From Celoporthe dispersa (taxonomy: Eukaryota > Ascomycota > Sordariomycetes > Diaporthales > Cryphonectriaceae), in contig WAID01000003.1 in NCBI GenBank assembly GCA_016584495.1, positions 2,542,001 to 2,606,000 on the forward strand: a stretch of DNA of 64,000 nt, given 5' to 3'. Position 1 is the first letter of the stretch. Each line of letters opens with the position of its first letter. Below, in pieces: positions 1-9,694 of this stretch. Under the pieces are notes generated by a model. That model did no database searches, was not told the DNA's origin, and was given only the letters and a program-made list of their open reading frames with translations. The translations under genes were made by a program, and so were the position numbers.

Positions 1-459
1 TTCTTCGGCGGAGAGGTAGCCCGGAGGCAGGGTGTTGCCAAACATGCGCTTTGCCTGGCGCACTATGGTCTCTGGGTCGGAATCTGGGGGTAGTTCCTCG
101 AGGAGATCATCAGCGAGCTCGTCTTCTGGGCCAGGGAGATCCTCGCCGAGCCGCTGCTCGCCGGGAGGGACGTCGTCCTTTGACGGTTGCGCCAGTTCGT
201 CGGGGAGCTGCCCTGGTGAAGGATTTTCATCTCTCTGCTCTGTGCTTCCGCCCTGTAAACGCCTGCAGCTTGTCGACAGGAATCGTGCACCGGTTCCCCG
301 GGCGTGGTCTCTTGTTCTTGGAAAAGCATGGCGGGAGGCTCGACGCGGCGCCGTCGTGGCTGCAGGGGTGATCTCTGCAATTGAGCCCATATAGAGCCTG
401 AGAATCTGTGCCGTGCACGACGGACAGCCATGTCGCAGTCTTCTTCGGGCTGCAAGCAT
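1..459 (-). CDS. Rsm22-like mitochondrial ribosome-associated protein, N-terminal part
   Basis: The frame is open from an ATG at 459 to the window edge (153 codons), so the gene is cut and its catalytic part lies outside. The protein starts MLAARRRLRHGCPSC, is rich in Arg/Ser/Ala and has RFLSTSCRRL near residue 80, typical of a mitochondrial targeting sequence. An acidic Pro/Glu linker follows, then RQAKRMFGNTLPPGYLS at the edge. From memory of the family this last motif matches the start of the conserved region of fungal Rsm22, a methyltransferase-like factor of the mitochondrial small ribosomal subunit. No intron is visible. Family assignment rests on that short motif and needs the downstream sequence; a mitochondrial protein is the safer statement. 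Confidence 0.6.
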   Translation of the reverse strand, partial: MLAARRRLRHGCPSCTAQILRLYMGSIAEITPAATTAPRRASRHAFPRTRDHARGTGARFLSTSCRRLQGGSTEQRDENPSPGQLPDELAQPSKDDVPPGEQRLGEDLPGPEDELADDLLEELPPDSDPETIVRQAKRMFGNTLPPGYLSAEE

Positions 460-871
460 GGCAACGAATGTGGTGTTGAGGTTGTGGTGTGGTGAAGAAT
501 TTCGAAAGTGGGCGGGAAGGAGAGCGTGGTGGGCTGTCCAACGAGAAGGTCGAAATTTCTAATGTCGATGCTTGACTTTCTCAGGCGGCAGAATTGCGCC
601 GGCGCGGTCTAAGACGCATGCACTATGAAACACCCCACTACTATTACCACCACCACACGCGAGTGGCAATGTCAGGGAAAGCGGCTCTTGATGAATAAGA
701 ATAGTAGGTTTTATTCACAATAAAAAGAGAACAAGTCAATTCGATCTGTAACTCCTCGGTCTTGAGAGGAAATGAGAAGTGAAATGCATCCTGAAAAGTA
801 CTGTGCCGCCGTCTTTGCTCCGCAAACGCCATGCCTATACAAGAATCCTGCCGTCAAGTCCGTGCTACGTA
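460..871. other. Intergenic: Rsm22-like promoter and thioredoxin 3' flank
   Basis: The stretch lies between the start of the Rsm22-like gene (reading left) and the stop of the thioredoxin gene (also reading left). It must hold the Rsm22-like promoter and the thioredoxin 3' UTR. AATAAA-like A-rich sequence near 715-725 is in the wrong orientation for a clear polyadenylation call. No further gene is visible. Confidence 0.5.
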
Positions 872-1682
872 TTACTCGCCACTGAGATCGGCCAAAGTCC
901 TGAATGTCGGCTTTGGCGCCGGCTTCTTCGCGCCCTCGCTGGCACCACCTTTTGGAACAGAATTAGAGGCGGCGGGGTTATGGATGTTGAACTTGGAGGC
1001 CTCTGCTGCCTTGTAGGGGTCGAGCTGCAACCACAACTATGTTAGCTAGACCATCCGTGGCCCCAAAGAAAAGGTCATACGTGTGGATGCACGCACCGTG
1101 AACAGCGAGGCCACATATAGGCCAAAGAAGCCGATGATGGCATTGATGAAATGGTTGAGATCCCAATTCAGCGGCCTCCGTAGGCTCTGTCCAGAAGCGG
1201 CACCCATGCCGCCCAACGTCCTCCCGGGCGCGCTGAACCCGGAGCTGGCGGTAGGGCCAGCCATCTTGACGGCGTTGTCGACGGCAGAGGTCAGCTTGGG
1301 CGGGTTGGCGCCGGAGATGGTCTCGATGGGGCTCCCGTTCTTGAAGATTATAAAGGTGGGCATGGCGCGCACGCCGTACTGCGAGGCAACATCGCGCAGC
1401 TTGTCGACGTCGATCTTGGCAAAGACGATGCGCTTGGGTTTTGCGTACTTGGTCGCGAGGGACTCGAAGGTCGGCGCGATCATCTTGCAGGGGCCGCACC
1501 ATTCGGCGTAGACTGTAGAGAGTGGAAAGTGGCCTGTTAGCGAGCTCAACACGATCGCGTGCGCCTGGAGACTGGACGCAGGAGAAAGGGCGCCTGCTTG
1601 TGCGCGACGTACAGTCAGCGACCACGATGGTCGACTGGAGGATTGTCCGCCATTCGGACGAGGATCCAACGTGGACAGCCAT
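872..1682 (-). CDS. Thioredoxin-domain protein with C-terminal membrane segment
   Basis: Three exons: 1682-1613, 1512-1097 and 1024-872, with introns 1612-1513 (gtacgt..ctacag) and 1096-1025 (gtgcgt..ttgcag). The spliced product is 212 aa. The start MAVHVGSSSEWRTIL leads directly into the thioredoxin fold. The active site is WCGPCK at residues 28-33 and the cis-proline motif is RAMPTF. After the fold (about residue 105) comes a Gly/Ala/Pro linker, one hydrophobic helix (FINAIIGFFGLYVASLF) and a polar tail LDPYKAAEASKFNIHNP. Classic cytosolic thioredoxins stop after the fold, so the protein is probably a membrane-tethered dithiol-disulfide oxidoreductase; which membrane is not visible. Splicing is phase-consistent throughout and no frameshift is present. 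Confidence 0.9.
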
Positions 1683-2057
1683 CTCGGATGCTGTGGGGGT
1701 GAACAAACGGACTGGATGTAGCGAAGGTGTAGGTCGGCGTAGAGGACGACAAGTCTGGTTGGTAGTGAGCTTCGTTGTTGCCCTCGGGAGGAATCTGGCC
1801 GGATCGATGCGGTACGGTACAATGGCGCAGTTGCCTTGCCTCCCCCCTCGGCACGTCAGCGTCCCAAGAGGGAAGGCGGACAAGCACAAGTCCGCACCGA
1901 TAAGCCGATAAGGGCCCTCTCAATGAATTTTACGCCAGGGTTCTCTCACATGGGACTCTGGCTTCAATCTGGTGGTGCTTTTTTTCTTTTCTTCTTCTTC
2001 TTCTTCTTCTTTCTGGAAGCACTCCCTTTGAGAAGTCAGGAGAGAAGAATACTCAAG
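1683..2057. promoter_or_regulatory. Shared divergent promoter region (thioredoxin / SPOUT methyltransferase)
   Basis: Only 375 bp separate the two start codons, which point away from each other. The region ends in a long pyrimidine tract (about 1980-2012, T/TTC repeats) just upstream of the methyltransferase ATG, a common feature of fungal promoters. No clear TATA box was seen. Shared control is inferred from the spacing only. Confidence 0.5.
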
Positions 2058-3331
2058 ATGGGCTATCCCACAGATCACAGGGCAAAGGTATGTCAAAGTT
2101 TCACCTCACAACCTCATCACACGACACAATGTCCTTGTCCTGAGACATTTGATAGTGCACATGCCCTGCCCTGCTATGCTATCCTGTGGATCCATGCTGA
2201 TGATTTACAGAAGCGCAAGATCGAGGAAGAAGGCGACGATGGTGGTGCAAGCACCTTCAAGCCATGTGCCAGGTTCCAACCTACCGGCGGTCGTGAATAC
2301 ACGGTCTCCATCGCTGTACCCGGCAGTATCATCACCGAGTGAGCAGTCTAATGGTTCCCCTTCTCCTCTCCAGCCTGCTGATGCGCCAAAACAGCTTCAA
2401 GACGGCCGATCAGAGGATAACGTCCCCCGGTCGGATAGCAAGGGCTCTGGCTGTCTTCTGCGTTGATGAGATTGTTGTCTACGACGACAGCCCTCAGGAT
2501 TCTCGGCCGCGTGCCGTCGATCACGACAGATACACAGGAGATACCGATCCATGCCACTTTATCACACATGTTCTATCCTATCTGGAGACGCCCCCTTCAT
2601 GCGCAAAGCGCTGTTTCCCTGCACGACAACTTGGCAAAGGCGGGGTTGTTGCCGAGCCTGGACATGCCGCATCACCCACACAAGGATGAGTGGCTGCCGT
2701 TTCGAGAGGGCTTCACAGTCAAGGGGAAGCCTGATAGCGGAAAGGGGTGAGTCATGATACGCTGTCTCCGGTGAGAAAGAGAATTTTCTGACGTGATTTT
2801 TTTTAAATCATCAGAACGCTGGTTGAAGTCGGGATGCGAAGACCAGTCACCGTAACCGACGACATCCCGCCAAACACCCGAGTGACCCTCCAGTTCCCCG
2901 AGCAGTCCTTCAACAACCCAGAGCCCGTCCACCCTCAGACGCCCCGCACAGAGGCAGGGTACTACTGGGGTTACAGTGTCCGGAGCGCCAGCTCACTCTC
3001 GGCTGTCTTCACGGAGAGCCAGTTCGAGGGCGGCTACGACGTCAGCATCGGCACGTCCGAGCGTGGCACACCGGCCTCGAAAGCGTTCCCGTCATTCAAG
3101 AAACCCAAGTTCGACCATCTGCTGATTGTGTTTGGAGGGCCCAGGGGGCTCGAATATGCGGCTATGAACGACGGCGAGCTAGGAGGCATGGGCATCAGCG
3201 GTGGGCGGACGAGGGAGCTGTTTGACCACTGGGTCAACGTGCTACCAAACCAGGGCAGCAGGACGATCCGGACGGACGAGGCGGTGTTCATTGCGCTGAC
3301 GGGCCTGAGGGGTCTCTGGGACAACAGCTGA
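2058..3331 (+). CDS. SPOUT-family RNA methyltransferase (C9orf114/SPOUT1-like), frameshifted twice
   Basis: Exons: 2058-2087, 2211-2338, 2395-2746 and 2815-3331. Introns: 2088-2210, 2339-2394 and 2747-2814. The domain starts at GREYTVSIAVPGSII; further conserved blocks are RIARALAVFCVDEI, a YTGDTDPCHF..HVLSYLETPP block, LLPSLDMPHHPHKDEW, and near the C-terminus the knot motifs LLIVFGGPRGLE and ALTGLRGLWDNS. The family is predicted to methylate rRNA in the nucleus/nucleolus. The frame breaks twice in exon 3: one base is missing at the C run 2591-2595 and one at 2617-2619, so PFMRKALFP and LHDNLAKAG lie in successive frames. Conserved sequence continues on both sides, so this is a sequence error or a very recent lesion. 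For intron 2, an alternative acceptor at 2373 would give a 35-nt intron; the 56-nt choice fits the usual spacing of the family better. Confidence 0.85.
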
Positions 3332-4208
3332 ACTTGCTGCAGCTGAGGGCGAGAGCGCTTGATCAACCTCGAAAAGGCGAAGGAAGCCCTGTGTTCCTGA
3401 GGTGATCGAAGAAGGCAGAAGGCGTGATGCAATTTTCGAAGAGAACCCTAGGCTCTGTGCATATCGGGAATTTCGGATCCAAGGCCTCTTCTCAAACACA
3501 CGTCACCTCGCCCCGCCAGCCGTCGCACCACATGGGGGGAATGGCGAGACCAACACGTCCCGGGGCTTGAATCACTTTGTTTGTAAAGCTTCCGAGAAGC
3601 CTCATCAGGGCGCGCGAGCTCGGGTCCGACCGTGTCCGGCGAGTTACGATCCGAGCCCAGACAAGGCTCGGCCGCGACGGGATAAATAGACCGGCAGGCT
3701 AATATACACATTATTATCTATCCGGTCCCTGGGTCCTTGTCACTTATTGTGCTGTAGCCTGCACCCTCGACCCATCATTCCGTCATTCGTCCTGATGGAT
3801 TTGATGAATGTCATGGGCATGTAATCAAGCTGCTGCCCGGTTCAGAAGCCTGGCGGGCGGCTGAAGTACTTCGGACGCTGATGTTCCTCTGACTTCCCTG
3901 ACTAGGTCAGCCACGCTAACATAATGAACCTGAGAAGCTTTCATACATCTGAAACGGCTCTTCACAAGAGCCGGCTCGGCTCAAGAGGCAGAATGGAAAT
4001 GAGCGCCATTTATGTCACTGACACTTCCGTACATCTTGCAAGAAAGCAAGCAGAAGGAAGTTTTCGACCAGCAAATGCCCACCCTGAGGCAGATCACGGG
4101 CGACCGGAAGGGACATATGAACAGCCATGGCCCGGCACTGAAAGGTTCTCGGCAGTGGCATCAGACGCCGCTTGTTTGATCGATCCCGTCGTTCTGAGAA
4201 AGTTGACC
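3332..4208. other. Intergenic: GH45 promoter side
   Basis: This is 877 bp between the methyltransferase stop and the endoglucanase ATG. The frame of the first endoglucanase exon is open back to 3924, but the sequence upstream of the ATG at 4209 is not protein-like and is read as promoter/5' UTR. No other gene was found. Confidence 0.5.
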
Positions 4209-4916
4209 ATGAAGTCCCTCCACCTGCTCGTGCTTGCAGCCAGCTCTGTCGCCGCCCAGAGCGGGCAGGCCACGACCACGGTTCGTGCAAACCTCGCGAC
4301 AACATCCCCCGTGCCCGCAGCAACCTAGGCTGACATATATCACAGCGTTATTATGATGGGCAGGAAGGTGCCTGCGGCTGCGGCTCTAACAACCAACTCT
4401 TCTCTTGGCAGGCGAGTCTCCCTCTTGGGCCCCTCTCTCCTTCGGGCAGCATCATCTGCTCCTGTCCCCGGAAGAGCGACGAGCCGACGAGCGGCTCTAT
4501 CCCTCCCATATCTCAACCACACTAACACTTCATCCGTTCCCTACCTCAGACCGGTGGCAACGGCTTCTACACAGCCGCCGGCTCCGCCGCCCCTCTTCGG
4601 CAGCGGGACCTGGTGCGGCTCCGGCTGCGGCAAGTGCTACAACCTCACCTCGACGGGCACCGCGCCCAGCGGTCAGGGCACGGGCGGGGACAGCGGGGCG
4701 AGCATCATCGTGATGGTGACGAACCTGTGCCCGAACGCGGGCAACGAGGCCTGGTGCCCCAACAGCGGCGCCTCCAACGAGTATGGGTACCAGTACCACT
4801 TCGACATCATGGCGCAGAGCCCTGTCATTGGGGATAATCCGATTGTCAACTTTGCGGAGGTTTCTTGTCCTTCGTCGGCCTCGAGTGATTATTCGCAGTG
4901 CCAGTGTGCTTCGTGA
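4209..4916 (+). CDS. Secreted endoglucanase, glycoside hydrolase family 45 (EGV-like), one frameshift
   Basis: Exons: 4209-4280, 4346-4411 and 4550-4916; about 167 aa. A signal peptide (MKSLHLLVLAASSVAAQ) is followed by the GH45 core: TTRYYDGQEGACGCG carries the catalytic-base Asp, WCGSGCGKCYNLTSTG and VMVTNLCPN are conserved blocks, and YHFDIMAQSP carries the acid Asp. This resembles Trichoderma EGV (Cel45A) and should cleave internal beta-1,4-glucan bonds of plant cell walls. It ends soon after the catalytic domain (SQCQCAS) with no linker or CBM1, unlike EGV. Intron 2 (4412-4549) begins GCGAGT, a GC..AG intron. A surplus C in the run 4590-4593 breaks the frame between FYTAAGSAA and LFGSGTW. 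Cysteine pattern and motifs make the family call firm. Confidence 0.9.
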
Positions 4917-7900
4917 GGGCGGTTGAGACGTTAGTTTAGGGAAAAGAGGAAGAGGGGGGTTGGGGGGGGGGTCAGATCTCCTCCTGACACAGGCAATGAT
5001 CAATCAACCTTCTACTATTTCCCTTTTACTTGTCATGCTCTCCGAAGAGACCTCTAGCTGGGGTTCCTCAGTCTATGAGAAAGAAATGGACTATATAAGT
5101 AGATTCCATGATCTAAACAACTTCAAATACTCATCATAGACCACGAAGCCAGAGTGGTCTCAGGGTGGTACAATGCTGAAGCTCTTCGACGAGCCTCTAC
5201 TGGACTGCACTTAACAGTTCCAACAATGCAATCTTGACCTCTGTGAGCAGATTAGTAGAAAGCATCAGGTCGGGTATCCTAGTGAACGCCCTCCCGTGAG
5301 GTTTGTGCTGCGTCTTTGTAAATCCACAGGCTGATTTCGCGTTGAGGGCAGTCTACCTACCTACACACCTTCGGCATTCCTGTTCAACCTGTCCATCCGG
5401 GCCTAGGCCAGGGAGGGAGTTTTCCACCAGCAACGTAAGGTCGGTATCGGGGAGGGAGGCCACTAACAATATAGCAAACCCCCCTCATGATAGGGATGTC
5501 CACCCCTGCGGTGCGAAGCAGCCGGCGCAGAAGAGGAGTCTGACAACAGGGCCACCGAGGCTGCTCCTCAGACACACTGGTGCCCGAGAGCCACGGCGGA
5601 AGTGAGATTCGAGAAGAGAGAGAGAGAGCTGCTACCTCCTTTGCTGGGCCACGCAGACGTGCAACCACACACAGCCGGTGTGACGACGTCGCTTGCCATC
5701 CTGCAATGTGGTGATGGATATCGTGCGCTGGACCACCATGCGGTACACCACGCGGCCTCGAGACGGAGCGCGGTTAAACGGCACTCCATACTCATCACAT
5801 CAGATGCATGCGAAGACAGGATTGAGGAGGTTTCATCCCATTGAGAATGATGCCCGTTGTTTCCAAACAGTCCTCGTTTCGAAATCTCTTGGGGATCCGC
5901 GCAAGGGTGAATGAATCTATAACGAATGATAGTATATAATATCTCGCATACACACACACATGGGATGGAGATATAATGATACCATCGTACGAAGCCGTCG
6001 TCATCTCCTTCTTTTTCTCCGACGGCCTGGCCCGCTTCGCAGTCGAGATGCTGTGCTTCTCTAGTTACGCGAGGCTCGAAAATTCCACGAGAATCGGTAG
6101 GTAGCCGAAAGCAAAGCCTGACTGCGTGCGGACCCGGGACCCCTAAAATCTCCTTGAGTGGTGGTATTCTGTGTGGACATCCGGGGGGGAACGTGGTGAA
6201 ACGAGGCCCCCCCCTCCCTAGGTTGTGTCCCATGACGAGCGGCTGCACTTACCGCATCCGATGTTCAACCGCCGCAGACTCTAGGCATTGGAGACAGCAC
6301 ACAATAAAGGTAATGGTAATGTCTGAGCATTGAGCACGATCCTTGATGAAATCAACGGATATCTCTGATGTAGCGACAGCCTCTCTACTCGAGGCTGACG
6401 TCGGAATCAAGGACAAAGAGAGGCAGGCTGTCAGTCAGCCTCGGCAGCGGGAGAGCAGCGGGCCGCAGGTTGCGCATGGCTAGCCAGCCTCTGGGGACGT
6501 GCTGTACAAGGTGGCGAGGGCGGGAGGTCGGTGTGGGAGCCCAACCTGTTGCAAGCGCGGTGTAGGCTGTACGGGTGCACGGTTGTGCACCAACATCCCA
6601 ACCAACCACTCAGCCCTCGGGCCATCCACACGGCCAGGACGGCGGTCAGCACGGGAACGTGCGTGCAGCTGCCGCGCCGGACATGATTAGCTGAGAAGAC
6701 ACCAGAGCCAATTGGCGCCTACTGTCGTGCTCGCCATCTCCCCGACGAAAGCCAATTACTGCTCATTAGCCCGAGCTGACTCGACCAGCGAGGCGCTTCT
6801 CTCATATCTTGGCAAATGAGCTGGTGGGCGCTGTAGTTTAATGAGCGGAACCAATATTTGCATCCCGTAGGATTGTCGTCATCGACAGGTGCGTCCAGAT
6901 CGGAATAGCCCGAGCCACGAGGCAGAAGGTTGGGTCTACAAGAGCTGATCAGCCGGACGAGGTTGTGTTGTACATAGTATCCTGGAGGTATGTTGTATCT
7001 GCGCCGAAAGGTCGGGTTTCCCTTGCGTCTTTTTTTTTCTTTCCCTTCCTTTCTCTTCCAGACCTCGAAAGCCTAATGCAGGTTTTCTGCAGGGCCAGCG
7101 GAGCACTGCAGTATTCTCTGTACGCCTCTGGGAACGTGGGCAATTGTCGTCCACCCACGAGGTCGGCTCGCATGATTCGCGTGGTCTGTGGGTCTCTATG
7201 AAGCGTGGCTCGCTTGGAAGGCTATCCGACCCAAAGGGACTCGCCGGAAAAGAAAAGAAAAAGAGAGGATGGGGGGCGGAAATGTGACAAGCGGAGCAGA
7301 CGTTGCATTCGAGGTTAGGTAGCCCAGGCTCACCAGCTGCTGGTGCTCATCTCCCTCCTTCCTGGACCCCCCAGACCCCCTCCTTCCCTTCTGTGGTGGC
7401 ATGTCATGGTGCGGATCTCAGGAAGGCAGGGGTTGGGCGTCAAGGGGCCCCGGGACTAACGTCGATCTGGTCAAGAGCTTATTCGGGCGGGCACTTTAGG
7501 TTTAGCGCCAGGAACCGAGCTGTGGCCCTTGCGCAGGTCCCAGACACGCCAGACTCAGATTGATGAGGTTTTTCTGCAGGGCCAAACAAACCATGGCGAC
7601 ATGGACTGCCCGAGTACCCAACCCATGACCATGAACCCGTGGCTGCCACCTGGCAACGCAACGCAATGCTGGCACGACAGGAGGATGGGATGGATGGCTT
7701 GCATGAACCCCACGGAGGATGCTGGAAGGAAGGGGAAGGGAGCAGGGAAAAAGGAAGAGGGAAGCAGAAAAAAAAAGGTCATCGGCGGGGAGGCTGGTGG
7801 TCGGGCTGCTGACGGGCACAGCGCACCCAAAATTGGAATGAGGATAAGATAAAATTATCACAATCAGCACAGCACACCACCAGACCACACACCACGCCAC

Positions 7901-9352
7901 ACACTGTGTAAACACACCTCCCCAAACCCGAGGAATGAGGACTCACACTGTCGCGCCCGCCCAGAGAGAGACCAGACCCAGGGCCTCCCAGCTGGGCCTC
8001 TCCGGTCACTATAGCGTTCTAAGAGAGTTATGTGTGGGGAGGAGGGGAGAGAGAGCGGGGGCTAAACAAAGGGAAGCACAGGCTGGCTGGACTGGTGAGA
8101 TGACTGGTCTCGAGGGCTGCCCAGCGTCCTGGCCAGACAAGTACAATGTCCAGCCAGCGCGGGCCACCACGGCCCAACTGGACCTCGTTCGTCTGACACA
8201 GAACCCAATCAGACCCCCAAGGCGCAGAGGACTGAAGAACCCAGAGAGCATAGGAGAGGGGGACGAGGTCTCGGCCGCAGCGGTTGCAGGTGTGCAATTT
8301 CCCGCCGGCCCTCCCTGGCGCGAATAGGATTCTGCCGAGTCCAGAATACTTGGGCGCTTGGCATCATCAACAGCATCACAATGCGTACCGGGAACATTCT
8401 GCCCCCCCCCTCCTCTCTCTGGGTCCTCCTCCAATGGTGTGTGTGTGTGCTCTTTATTTTGTTGTAAGAGGAAGGCAGGGCTGGCCCGGGCTTGCATGTT
8501 CGAGTTCGCCGGTACACAGTACATGGTACCCGGGATCGCCTTCCCTGGCTGCGCAGGGGGTGACCAGTCCCGGCCACGGCCATTGGGTTCGGTATGTCAG
8601 GTACCCTGTACATGGTCCTCCCTCACGACAGGGATTCTGTGACCGCCTCAACGTCTTGTAATTTCGTCTGTGTGTTTCCACACCCCTGCCCACCACCCAC
8701 AAACCCATGGTCCATCCTGCCCCATGTTACTATGGTAAGGTTTAGAGAGACAGGCCCCTCTTGCCTCTTTCCCTCGTCCCCCTCTACCTCACACACTGAA
8801 ATCCCTCCCCGTCCCCCAGAAGATCCCACCTCGACCCCCCTCCCTCTCACCCTCGATCCCTTCATCTTCCCATCAAAACCCACAGACTTCGTTGGCAGAG
8901 TCTACCACAGTTATCTTACCCCGTATTACGATACCAGTGTTTGAGATAGATTCAGCCTCTGCTCGAACCCCGGACAAGTCGGCAATCTTGCTCCCACAAC
9001 GCTCATTCTCAGAACATCATCTGCTTCGATAAAAACGTCAGGAGACACCACCTCGTGCGCCGTGCTCTCTCCCATCTTGTCGGGTTCATTCGTTTTCGGG
9101 CAAATCGAATCAGACAATCGCCGGACGACTCCACGCAAACGACACCAAACAATTCTTGCGACGGACAAGACAAACAAAAGAAAGAGAAAGAAGAAAAAAA
9201 ACACCTGTGTACGGCTCAGATCTTACCAAGGAACTGAGGAATATATATATTTATATATATATATATCACGACGAACGATCAACGCGATCAACGCTACGAA
9301 ATACCTTCACCGTGGATTCACACGCGACATCTCGCATTTTCTATCCATCATC
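4917..9352. other. Long gene-free stretch (4.4 kb)
   Basis: Only short, overlapping frames without recognisable protein character occur here on either strand. A TATATAAG element lies at 5091-5098 but is followed by no usable coding frame. The last ~600 bp (from about 8700) are pyrimidine-rich and should be the promoter/5' leader of the GPI protein gene. I see no transposon, tRNA or ORF cluster that would explain the rest. Confidence 0.4.
9241..9266. repeat. (AT)n tract in the leader of the GPI-protein gene
   Basis: An almost pure AT alternation of 26 bp lies about 90 bp upstream of the ATG at 9353. It could serve as a TATA-like element, but position and length also fit a neutral microsatellite. 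Confidence 0.7.
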
Positions 9353-9694
9353 ATGCAGTTGACCAGCATTCTATCAGCAGCTATGCTGCCCCTTGTCGCC
9401 CTGGCGCAGACAACCACCACGTCCGGCACGACCACCTTGACGGCAACCTCGACCCTGACCAAGACCATCACCCTGGCCAGCAACACCGTGACCTTGACCG
9501 CCGGCACCAACTCGACCGTCGCCTACGCTACCGGCTCATATACCGGCAAGGCGTCTACCACGGCCTCCGCGACCTCGACCGGAACCTCGGAGGTCCCAGG
9601 TGTCAACGGCCTCGGCAGCGGCGCCTCCTCGCTCCACTCTGCACATGTCGCCGCCGCAGGTCTTGCGGGTATGCTCGCTGTGGCGTTGATGTAA
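9353..9694 (+). CDS. Small Thr/Ser-rich GPI-anchored secreted protein
   Basis: The gene is an intronless frame of 113 codons. The N-terminus MQLTSILSAAMLPLVALAQ is a clear signal peptide. The mature part is short and dominated by Thr and Ser (TTTTSGTTTLTATSTLTKT), a likely site of O-mannosylation, with one N-glycosylation sequon (NST). The C-terminus has a small-residue stretch GSGASS and then the hydrophobic tail AAAGLAGMLAVALM that ends the protein, the pattern of a GPI attachment signal. It is probably a cell-wall or plasma-membrane surface protein. No enzymatic domain is visible, and the start is fixed by the signal peptide. Confidence 0.85.
   Translation: MQLTSILSAAMLPLVALAQTTTTSGTTTLTATSTLTKTITLASNTVTLTAGTNSTVAYATGSYTGKASTTASATSTGTSEVPGVNGLGSGASSLHSAHVAAAGLAGMLAVALM

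Noticed and set aside
5568..6248. 226-codon frame on the - strand
   Set aside because: No motif, no signal peptide, atypical composition and no support from neighbouring exons; judged a chance frame.
7502..8524. Overlapping frames on both strands, some hydrophobic
   Set aside because: Composition follows local CT/GA and TG repeats; no consistent splice structure or recognisable motif.
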